A stretch of 64,000 bases of DNA from Chaetorhynchus papuensis (lineage: Eukaryota; Chordata; Aves; Passeriformes; Rhipiduridae): contig VWYX01000126.1 in assembly GCA_013396525.1 (NCBI GenBank), positions 558,001 through 622,000 of the forward strand, in the 5' to 3' direction. Made by a program: the position numbers and the translations under genes. This document shows positions 14,056-24,164 of the stretch, piece after piece. The notes below the pieces were generated by a model. That model searched no databases, was not told the DNA's origin, and saw only the letters and a list, made by a program, of their open reading frames with translations. Each line of letters opens with the position of its first letter. The first letter of the stretch is position 1.

Positions 14056-14097
14056 TTCTTTTTTTTTTTCTTTTTTTTTCTTTTTTCTTCTTCCTCT
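14056..14097 (+). repeat. Pyrimidine tract
   Basis: About 40 bases of T with interspersed C form a simple low-complexity polypyrimidine stretch. No splice acceptor with a coding exon follows it. Confidence 0.7.
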
Positions 14098-14109
14098 ACT
14101 TATGAATAA

Positions 14110-14340
14110 TTAAAAACTTAAATTACTTGCCATGTTCAAAATTCATATGCTGGGGAAAATAGCTACATGAAAATTAATTTTCTGTTCTGTGAGACTGACG
14201 GGAAATCAATTAATCTTGATGTATTATTTTATGCAGAACAGGGTGCGGGAACCAGCAGAGAGAATGGCTACAGCTGTTCTTGTTGGTCGGGCCATATATT
14301 ATTGTTGGCGGGTTTGACAGCTTCTGAAGGAAATGGCTGA
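14110..14340. promoter_or_regulatory. Candidate conserved non-coding element
   Basis: TAAT-rich text (around 14170-14230) is followed by a G/C-richer part with four CpGs (14200-14310). It is unlike the surrounding DNA and has no open frame. The mix of homeodomain-type cores and CpGs resembles an enhancer, but this is inference without a conservation test. Confidence 0.28.
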
Positions 14341-14559
14341 AGGGTATCAGGCAGGTGAATCAACTGTAAAAATTTATTGGAGGATACAAACTGTTTCCAG
14401 GGGACTGATATAAAACTCACACTTGAGAACTGAAGTATTGAATGTTTTTGTGGCTGAAGCAGCTTGTTGTCAATATTTATAGCTTTTTTCTTTGTTATAT
14501 GTCCTATTTGTTTGATTAACTAGTCAGATGTTAGTGTCTGTTCGTAATTTATTTGTTGT

Positions 14560-14900
14560 GCCTTCTGTAGCATTTTTGATACATAAAGATTTACCACTAG
14601 GTAAATAAAGCAGCTCATGCAATGCAATATGCTAAATAAAATGACAGAGCTGTTTACAGCGTGTTACAAGTTTTATAACTCGCTGGGTAGATCAGTAACT
14701 TTTGTTTACCAGTGTCACTGTTAAGCTGAAACATGTCACAGTTTATTAAGTGCTGTGGGGTAAACTGGTCTCCTTTTAAATAACTGGAGATTATAATCAA
14801 TATGCGCCTTAATGGTAAATCATTTCAGTCTATAAAGCTCTCCATGTAAACTTGTACATAATGCAAACATTTCCAAAATAAAATGAAATAACTTCATCCC
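14560..14900. promoter_or_regulatory. Candidate conserved non-coding element
   Basis: The block contains octamer-like ATGCAAA and ATGCAAT words, several TAAA/TAAT cores and three CpGs, with no open frame. With the blocks at 13670 and 14110 it forms a cluster of enhancer-like segments over about 1.2 kb. Evidence is texture only. Confidence 0.28.
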
Positions 14901-15593
14901 CTTTAGAATGAGTTTTGTATTCACCTCCCTTTCCAATGTATCTGCACTAGGGCTCTTTATAAATAATAGAAGGGAGAGACACTAAAGAAGCCACTATAAC
15001 AAACTGTGTGTTTAGTGTCATCCCCATTTGGATGTGGGACTCCGAGGTCCTAAAGCAAAGCTGAGTCTCACAACAGCCTGGTATTGTAATTAACTGTTAG
15101 AGGCTGAGGCTCCCTGCAACATGCAACATGCTATTAAAATGGCACTTAGTGGAATATGGAGACTTATAATACAGTGAAAACCAAGGGTTCCTGCTGGAGA
15201 AAGGAATAAGATGGCAATATTGCTAAAAGCTGTAAAAAAATCATTAAGAGCAGGTCTCCTAAAGGTTATTTCCCGTATTTCCTTCAAAAAGGCTACAGCA
15301 AGAAATGAGGAGTTTATGTGAGAGGAAAAAGATTAGGATTTTTGTAGTGTTAATTGATAATAATTAATTAATTTTGTAGGGATAATGTGTGCAATGCTGA
15401 GATTGTCAGTGGTGTCTCCTCTCATCTGTTTTCAAATTACAGAGGTTTTTTGATCTTCGGAAGAGATTGTGTCTCTTTGCCTTTTAACCGCTCTCTCCTA
15501 TATTTATACTATCACTCAAAGATCCTTTCTTTCCCTTTTCCCATGAGCTATGTACATTTAAGTATTCGTTATGCTCATTTAAAGATTAGGTAG
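14901..15593. other. Unique sequence, no gene seen
   Basis: No gene or recognisable repeat is present. The region is AT-rich, with a TAAT/ATTA cluster at 15345-15375. Confidence 0.5.
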
Positions 15594-15950
15594 TTGTACA
15601 CCCTACAGCGCTGGACTTGCACCAAAATTCAGTCCCTAGAATTCCAAAATCCTGGGGTCCCATGGGATTCTACCCTCCAGGTTTCCACTCAGGAGTCCAA
15701 CCCAGTAGTGAGAATTTTTGGTTTAGAACACTATGGCAAATTTAAAGCCTTGCCATATGCTAAAGGTAGAAAAATTCAAAACTCTGAACAGAGTTTTCAA
15801 GATACAATAGTTCATGGTTATAGAATTACCATATATCCACGGCACAAAGGGATTTTGCAAATAAATTATAAATATGGTGTGAAAATTGTAGATGGATTGG
15901 GGGGAAGAAGGAAAGCAAAGTAAAAGGAAAAAAGAGCTGGGAGATTCTGA
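15594..15950. mobile_element. Possible old insertion, unidentified
   Basis: This stretch differs in texture from its flanks: a moderately GC-rich head, then an AT-rich body, ending in a purine-rich tail (about 15897-15940). One plus-strand frame stays open for 109 codons but resembles no protein I know. The layout reminds me of an LTR or LTR-leader remnant in avian genomes. I cannot place a family, and no clear target-site duplication is visible. It could equally be unique DNA. Confidence 0.25.
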
Positions 15951-16904
15951 CTCTGTTCTGAAAGTGTGCTGAACTCTTAAGACCTAATTAGAAGTTTTGT
16001 TTCCCTGTGTTAAAGTAATGGGTGACCTAAACAAGATCCAAATATTGAGGGAAGGAAAAGAAACTTTCAAAAGTTTATAAATATTCTAAAGATTATGATT
16101 ATATGAGTTTGGAATAAACTTAACAGTTTAACTAAGGTGAACTTTACGTGTCCTTCCTGAATTAAAAAGCTATAAAGAAAACTGAAGTTTAAAGTAATTG
16201 TTAATGAAAGCTGGCCAGCATGACCTCGTGAAAATATGAGCATTTGTTGGTCCAATTTTCACAGATGTTAAACATTTGGTGATGTTACTTGGGGCTGCTT
16301 GAACCACATTAAAGTCCAGCCACTAGAGTGTTGAAACAGTTGGGCGCTATAATAAAATATACATAAAAAGAAATTGTGAGACATTAGGTGTTGTTTGGTG
16401 ATGACATTTAGGAAATTACAATTTTTCCATACATCGTATTCACGTCTACATAAGTTGTTTAGGTATTTAAAATAAAAGTGGTATATATATAATTTGTAAT
16501 TGCTACTACAGTTCTGGCAGGTGCACATAATCTAACAATACGTCAAATATGACAAATTATTGTTGAGTTACAATATAGCCTTAATAAGAGCACATCTGTT
16601 CCCACTATACAGTATAGTGGATGCCTGATTTAAAGAGTTTACTTACTGATATTGTATTGTTGTTTAAATATTTAACAGGATCTTAGACACGAATCATAAA
16701 AAATACACAGTAGTGTATAAAAATGAAGAATCTTACTTGCAGTAATGTTTTTGCTGCTGTTAAATCTATTCATCCCATCAGGAAAGGTTCCTAACATTCC
16801 TTAAACTGTCATCTGCCCATGCACATATCATGGGGGTGTCTGTGCAGAGAGAGAGTTAGGAACAAAACCCAACATCACAGAAACACCAACACACTTGGTG
16901 TAAA
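15951..16904. other. AT-rich unique sequence, no gene seen
   Basis: Nothing coding is recognised. It contains a perfect 9-base inverted repeat with a one-base spacer at 16602-16620. Confidence 0.5.
16602..16620. repeat. Perfect 19-base palindrome
   Basis: CCACTATAC (16602-16610) is followed by a single A and its exact reverse complement GTATAGTGG (16612-16620). It could extrude as a small cruciform or be a dimeric protein-binding site. In 64 kb one such palindrome may arise by chance. Confidence 0.6.
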
Positions 16905-17155
16905 ACATGGGAACTGTTTAACATTGTGTGAGACTCCTGGAGTAGTGCTTGGGCTGAAGAGTGGAAATTATTATGCCTGCTTTGACCTCAAGGCAAATAC
17001 GTGCATGACTTACGCTTTCCCCACTAACCTGTCTTCATCTCAGCCCATGAGTTTTCTGACTTTTCCCCTTCCAGTTCCCTCCCCAGTTCTGCTGGTGGGG
17101 AAGTGAGTGAGTGGCTGTGTGGGACTTGGCTGCTGGCTGGGGTTAAACCACAACA
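16905..17155 (+). mobile_element. 3' part of an avian endogenous retrovirus LTR
   Basis: The plus strand carries the end of an LTR type that I recognise as common in bird genomes. In order it has a CTGTCTTCATCTCAGCCCA word (17029-17047), a pyrimidine-rich stretch, a GTGAGTGAGTGG segment (17103-17114), and the closing GGCTGGGGTTAAACCACAAC (17135-17154). The match is firm from about 16975 to 17155 and weaker back to about 16905. The LTR's 5' promoter half is missing and no retroviral genes lie beside it, so this is a degraded LTR remnant, non-coding and inactive. The exact family name would need a Repbase comparison. Confidence 0.8.
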
Positions 17156-17721
17156 CAAATTTATTTTTTTCTCCTCTGTGTTTGCTCCCTTACACACTTG
17201 GTCCTGTGCCCTGCTTCCCATTTTACTTGTAAACTCCAGCTATACAGGAATAATGCTGCTGTTAAAGACTTCCATCTTTAGAAGCCCTTTTAAAAGACAC
17301 ATGGGAGAGGACAGTCAGAAAAGAGATGCGGCCCATGGATAAGCAACCTAGAGAACCCCTTGAAAATACAGAGTTGTTTCAAAATGCCAGACTGAGTTTA
17401 TCTAGGTGTATAGGCTGCAGAGAATAATCATGTTTCTTCAGCTGCTTCTAAATGTGTTTGAGTTTTTTCTTAATTTTATTTTTTCTGGCAGTTGGAGATG
17501 AGACAAATCGGTGCTGTGAGCCTTGTGCTGCCTGTTGCTTGCCTTGCTTGTCCCTAAATGCACATGCCCTAAATGTTGCCTGAAAGGGAACTGGAGGCGT
17601 GCCTCACGTTTGTGAGGGAAAAACATCTTCACTGTGTGGTTGCTCCTTTCAGCTTTGGAGTTCAGCTCAGATCTAATGCATGTGACAAACAAGTTTGTGT
17701 TCCCAGCTGGAGCTTGCTGCA
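17156..17721. other. Sequence between LTR and CR1 remnants
   Basis: No gene is seen. Overlapping open frames on both strands (up to 95 codons) run into the neighbouring repeats and are not credible as genes. Confidence 0.5.
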
Positions 17722-17840
17722 CCTATTGGATAGAACCATAGAATGTGCTGAGCTGGGAGACGCCCAGCAGGGTGATGGAGTCCAGCTCCTGGCCCTGCAC
17801 AGGACACCCGAAGAATCACCAAGTGCCTGAGAGCATTGAA
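17722..17840 (-). mobile_element. CR1 LINE 3'-end fragment
   Basis: Read on the plus strand this is the reverse complement of a CR1 3' end. It starts with ATAGAACCATAGAATG (17730-17745), the remnant of the ATTCTATG-type terminal repeats. It runs on through GGAGTCCAGCTCCTGG and CCTGCACAGGACACCC (near 17778-17809) to AGTGCCTGAGAGCATTG (near 17821-17837). The element therefore points along the minus strand with its 3' end at about 17722, and it is 5'-truncated to about 115 bases, as most CR1 copies are. CR1 is the dominant LINE of birds and reptiles; this piece is non-coding. Confidence 0.85.
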
Positions 17841-18173
17841 CATGTCTAACTTAAATACATGTTCATGAAACGAGATGGAATTTAGGCTCATAAGGAAATA
17901 GTTTCTTTTGCGCTTCAACACAAGTGAAAAATGGGTGTTTTATATATTTTCCATGAGATTTCTAAATTGGGGTTTTTTTTCCATAATTAAAAGTAAAAGT
18001 TACTTTTGATAGTTTTTAGTGAGTTGTTAAACAATGTTGACAATAAAATCATTCAGGGCATTTGTAGCTGCCAGAAGCAATTGGGTTTTTTTTAGTTATG
18101 TATTTGTCAGATGTTGAAGGGCCTAAATGACAGGTAAGATATATTTCCAATAATATTTTAATTATTTTATAAA
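17841..18173. other. AT-rich sequence before the gap
   Basis: No gene or repeat is recognised. Composition becomes strongly AT-rich toward the assembly gap. Confidence 0.5.
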
Positions 18174-18204
18174 NNNNNNNNNNNNNNNNNNNNNNNNNNN
18201 NNNN
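18174..18204. other. Assembly gap (31 N)
   Basis: Thirty-one undetermined bases. Both edges are AT-rich unique sequence, so the gap probably hides a short hard-to-assemble AT-rich or low-complexity tract. Nothing can be said of its content. Confidence 0.99.
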
Positions 18205-21200
18205 GAAAAGATAGTTGTGCTTGCTAGTGCTACTGATTTACAGCTTTTCTCATTTCTTGAGAAATAGTAGTATTTTAAAAATATTACTTATTAATTGTTT
18301 GAAGAATATTATCTTTTTTTTTCCTTTTTTGCATGTTGCTCTTAATTTTTTCACTGAACATGAAATACTGCTTGCCTCTCTCAGGGGCACAGTGGCTCAT
18401 AACTGTATGCCCTTCATGCTTTATTATGTAATTCAGTTTTTCATGTTTTCCATTTATTAGCAATAAAACAAATTCAGGCTTCAGAAAAAAAAATTCAATT
18501 AAGAGGCTAAAATCACTATTAAGATGAAAATTATAGTTAATTAGAGTAAGTTTTCTGGTTTTGTAAGATGGATTTAATTGTGTTATTGGCTCCATTTTTA
18601 GTACTTAAAGGAAGCTCCTCTGCTTTTCCCAGAGCTTAACAACCTTTAGAATTCCAAGAAAATATCTATTTCTTGCTTGGTAACTACTTTTGGAATCACC
18701 TTAGAAAAATTTTTCATATGCGAGATCAACTAGTACATTCTGTAACTGTTCAGTAGAATTTTTCACCAGATAAGACATCCATTTGCTTATTCTTTCAGAA
18801 TTAATAATTTTTAAGATTTAATATATAAATGTAGAGCAATGCTTCAGTGGCTTGATTAAATATCTGCTTTATATGTTATTTTTTACTTCCATCAGGCCAC
18901 CTTCCCTCTCATCGGCTTCTTTTAAGCTTTGCTTTGTGACTAGGAGGCAATCTGACCTTGCTCACTCTGAAAATCAGAGTATTGTAATATTCCGGAGCAT
19001 ATAAAGCGTGAATTTTATCAAAAAAGTATAATAAAATTTTCTGCTAGCCTTGTATGGAAAATAAATAACAGGAGTAAGCTCAAACACATGTCAACTAAAA
19101 TTGTCCAAAAATAAATCATAGTTGATCTGTGATTATTTTTCTTACTTTAACTGCAAGTTAATAGAGGCAGTTGAAATTTCGACTATTAGTCATTGATTTA
19201 AAAGTTGAAACGACGTTTTTATTAAACTATGTTGCATTTTGTTGTACTTTTTCAAGAAAAAAACCCTCTAATCTCAGTGTTTATTCACGTTAGATAAATT
19301 TCATAATTTGAAAAACACTCTATATCCTTTAGGTTTGAGGAGTTATTGGACATGATGATCACTAGTATCTAAGTTCATTTCACAGAAGTCAAGAAAACAC
19401 AAAACATAAATAAGGTTTTAAATACCTCAATTAAATGAAGATTTTTTTATTTTTTGTGTCTGGGTGAGACTAATACTCTAAAAATATTAATAAATAACTC
19501 CTGTGTTGCTTAAGACATTGCAAGTGTAGTTTCAGTAGCATTGCCTAGAGATATGGTGTGTGTTTGATGCTTTATTTTTAAAAGGATTGTTCTAATAGCG
19601 ATAAAGTTATTGACATGGAAAAATAATACAGCAAAGCAGTTCAGTGGTATCCTCCTTCTTGGTTCCATGATGCTTCACTGTATCACCTGCATGAAGGTTG
19701 AATTACTTGAGAAAACAGCAAATGTGGGTAATAGGTACAGGAAACCTGAACTGGGGTGCCTTATGTTTAGGAGATGAGACTTTAAATTGCGGTATCCAAG
19801 GATGATGTAGCATTGGAACATTAGTACTTCTGCCTGAAAGGCCACATTAATTATAAAACCCACAGGTATCCAAAGCATTAAACAAGTTCTTATGACTTCA
19901 TGCTTTAAAAAGAACGTGTTTTTTATTTTTCCTGTAGAAGTTGGGTTATGAGGAAAAGTTCTTGCTATTTGTTTCAGTTCCAAACAAGTAATGGAGGTTG
20001 TCTTCGAACAGATAGTAAGCCTAAGTGCTTTTTCATCTGAAACGTGGAATGTGTTCTCTTTTAGCCTAACTGCATAGAACAGCTATTTTATATTTTTGTG
20101 GGCTTTGTTGGTTTTGCTTATCACAGCTACTGGTATTAGTTCACTAGTCAATAATGACTTCTCTTTATTAAGACAGACAGATGACTTATTGCACATCATG
20201 AGCGATCAGAAATCTTTTTAGAGTCATATTTTTAATGCAAGCATTGCCTTTGATGTTTTTTCTTTTCTGTTTGCTTGGTGTGTCCAATGAGATATATAGC
20301 AAAGTCTTGTGGGTTAACTCATTCATCAGCTGTGATTTGACACTGAAAGCTCAGTTCTCTTTTTTTCTTTCCCTGTAGAACTCTTGACCAACTTGAATGC
20401 AAGCCCACCTACGACTGTGATGAACAGTAGTTACATGCAAAGATGCATTATTAAAATCATTGCTCTTTTGTGTTGCAAGTGGTGCTGGCTGTTCCTGGAT
20501 GGTTCTCAGTAAACAGTTGAATGCCATGGTCCTTGGTGAGATCTCAGCACAGTGATTAGCCTCCTCCTATTTCAAAGCATGCAGACCAGCACTGGGTTTG
20601 CATTCAGGTGGAGGCTCTGGTGCTTAGCTCTGAGCTGTTCCACAGGCAGAATGTTGTTCCTGGAGATTCAGCTGGCAAAAAATCCCTCCAAAAGAACGAA
20701 CCAAACCATTAGGAAAAACCACCATGTGCATCAGTAAGGGAAACATTGGCATTTCCTGAAACCACTGTTGCTGCTTTTCAGCTCTTTAATGTCAGTATTA
20801 AAAACAAAGAAAATGTGTTACCATCTATGTTAGGATACGTCCCTAGTTCAGAGCATTAGAAATTGAATGGATAACGATCCATTATACCAACTGGTTGTGC
20901 AGTCCAGTAAATTACATGATCAATAATGCACATACTGCTTATCTATAATATCTTTTAACAGCTTCTAATAATTTATTAATGCTTTATCTAATATATCCAG
21001 TATTTTATCTTTGTACGCTAATAAAACGAATGATACTGATGATTTTGCATCTTGCTCTGTAGTCCTGGGTTTCAGGAGTTCCCATAATTGGGAGTGTTGC
21101 TTTACACTAATTGAAACATGACTCTGAAAGCTTTTTGGGGGGATTTTGGTTTTTGTCTCTTTGTGGAATGGGCATTCTCAAAATATATCTCTACCTAATC

Positions 21201-24142
21201 ATCTAAACCACTGTTGATACTTAAACTGTGTTTGCTTATTTCTAATCTCTGCTCTAGCACTTGGGTTCTCCCTCGATAAAGGAATGCAACCCCCTGCCAT
21301 GCACATTGGTTTTGAATGCAGGTAGATCTGATACAGGATTCAGGGGAAAGCATGTGCTTTACAAGGCTGCTCAGACAGGGCTGATAAAGGTGATACAGAA
21401 AACAATACGATCAAAGGATTCCTCAGTGGGGCTCTCCTGTTGTATTTTATGGTTTGCTATGGCAACCTGCTGATCTGCATTGAGATTTTTATAATGATAA
21501 TCAATTGTAGTTTGCTGAGGTTAAATATTAGCATGAAAACTATTACACTTTGTAATACATTGTTTATCTAGTTGATGAAGTTGAAAAACAAGTTAGGAGA
21601 GCCTGCAAAGTTTGCTTTTTTATTTTCTGCAGTTTTATAATCCGGTCTGATAAAAGGTATAAAATACACTTTGCATTTATCTGTATGTAATTTCCTTTGA
21701 TAAACCAGTGTCTTCTGGTGGTAAATTTACCTATTGAAAGTGTAGGGGGAGAGCTGTATGAATTAATATACAGGCCTAGAATGCATGGGTAAGGTACTGT
21801 ATTACCCCTTACCTTCTCTTCAGTGTTCTGGGAAGGAAGTGAGCAATGCAATTTAAGTACTCACTGGGTTAATGCCACTTTTTAGTTTTTCCTCATAGAT
21901 GCTGCTGCTTTTCCTCATGGATAGTGGTGTTCTGACTGCCAATACAGTTTTCCTATGTAAGATGTGAGACTTTGCATTTGTTGTGGTTGCATCAGGAGGT
22001 GTCACAGTGCCTTTTCTGTGAGTGGAAAACAAAACTATTTTGTAAGAATTCCATTTAAAGCAGTGTCCTGCTTAGGTGTATGCCTTCCATCTTTGGTAGC
22101 TGCTTAATTTAACAATACATTTTTTTTAGTTTTTAGTTCTCCTGGAGTCTGATCCTCCTTTCTTGCGTTTTTGTGCCTTAGGAAGTGCCTCTAAAATCAG
22201 GGGAGGTACAGATTTTGCATCTTTTAAAAGCCTTGGAATTCCATCATTCTAGATATGATATGACACATTCCCCCGAGGCTGAACTTGTAAGACTGCTGCC
22301 CCATTCTTACAGAAGGGGACACATATGGCAATCCAAAGCCATTGGTCCTGCTGTCTGTGTCCCCTCCAGCCCCCTCATGATCATGCAGCTACAGCAGCTG
22401 GAAATCTCCCAGCACCAAGGTTCATAGCTATGCTCTTGCATCTTTCCCAAAGACCTGTTTTTGCAAGCCTGGTGTTATGATAGAGGATTTATCCAGATTG
22501 CATCTGATATATTATACAGGAAATGAGCAGAAATGGGTAAAAGAAGCAAAGTTGAGGTTGATGGATATGAAGATGGTCTGTTGCTGTGAGGACTGAAAAG
22601 TGGGTTCTGTACTGAGTTATTAAGGAGTAGCATGTTAAGTTGGATCCCACAGTTACATACTTGATTGCAGGTGGTGACTTCTGCAGTTGCTAGTGTTTAG
22701 TTTTATGCCTCGATATTAGTGCCTCACTAACAGCTACTGGCTCTTTTGATCCGTGTTGATTTGAAGAAATATTTGAGATAAAATCGGTGTGCCATTGTAT
22801 ATTGTTAACTTTAGCTGGTGTTGGGGCTGAAACATTAGCATGGCTTTTTTGAGGTATGACTTCTTTTGAACTTCCAATATATTTATATTTTATTTTTAAA
22901 TGAATTTAAGCTTCTTAAATTAATTCCAAAGCCAAATGCCATCAAGTCTCATCACCAGTCACTTAGATTCCTAATTAACTTATACTCCACAGACCCATTT
23001 CTTTGCTTATATTTCTTTCAAGTTTCTCTAATGTGCTGTGAGTTACACTGGAAGGAACAATAAGATTTAAAGGAAGAATTAATTTAGAAAGTTGGGAATA
23101 GAACAGATAAGGGAAAATGAGAAAAAGCAGCTTAGTATTTTGTCTTGTAAATGGCCTTGCTCTGGTAGACCCAAGAACCCATTTATTCAAAGAAAGGAGG
23201 AGTGTTAATGAAATAGATCATGAGCATAGCTATTACGGTAATGAATTTTAACACTCACTTTGTTATATGATATTTTATTTATGAGCTTCCTGATTATTCA
23301 GATAAAGACAAGAAGTTTATAGCACTAGATTATGTCTTGTTTTCATAAACATATTCAGTAGTTTAATAAACATAATTTATTTTTTCTCCTTAAAAATCAG
23401 CAAAATTTATGAGAGATTATCTTAGGGTTAATGAAGTCTAACATTAAGGAAATATTACCCTATAATATTGGAGCCTTCAGTGCTAGAGTTGTAATTGCTT
23501 AATGCTTTTTTCTACAGGCTATTTTTATATAGTACATGCTTTGTGCCATTAATCCTGTTTTAACATGTTACTCTTAGCCAATGCATTGGAAAATATATAT
23601 CAATGTTTATATTTTTCACTCACTGCCTTCATTAGAAGATATAATACAATTTTGATAAAGGAGTTTTATAAGAGGTGTAGCATGTATATATTCAGATGCG
23701 TTGTTATATTGGGAGGTTACTATCCTGTCTTTAAAAACACTGGAATATCTAGGAACCCCTGTAGTTAAATTTCTTTGAGATCCTGTCAGTAACTACTTAC
23801 AAATGTAATCTACAGTAGAAAAAATTCCCAAGCATAAATAAAGTCTCAGAGATGTTAGTGTGTGAATCTTGCTAATTAGCAGCACAGTATTTATCTTAAT
23901 GACATTTTTAAAATGTAAGATTGAAGGCATATGCAGAAAAGAGAGCACCCCATGGATGCATTTCTTAAAAGAATCCTACTAGGGAAAAAGTGCAACATAT
24001 TTTTTTATTTCACATAATGAAAGTAATTCTTGTGAACAGTTCAACCATTGGAAAGAGTTAATATTTTAAGATATTAATGCTTTTTCTATTTAAAAAGTGT
24101 ATTTTAAATTGTGAGGTCGAAACAGCATATTCAGCATACTGA
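18205..24142. other. Long unique stretch, no gene seen
   Basis: Six kilobases of AT-rich DNA without a recognisable gene or transposon. The segment 20920-21080 is rich in TAAT-type cores and might be regulatory. A GC-richer part at 22180-22430 has an 80-codon plus-strand frame that matches nothing I know. Confidence 0.5.
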
Positions 24143-24164
24143 CTAATCCAACTGTATGGATTAG
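24143..24164. promoter_or_regulatory. Inverted pair of TAATCC homeodomain sites
   Basis: CTAATCCA (24143-24150) and its exact reverse complement TGGATTAG (24157-24164) are separated by six bases. TAATCC is the site preferred by K50 homeodomains such as OTX and CRX, and inverted pairs can bind dimers. A role is inferred from the motif only. Confidence 0.3.
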
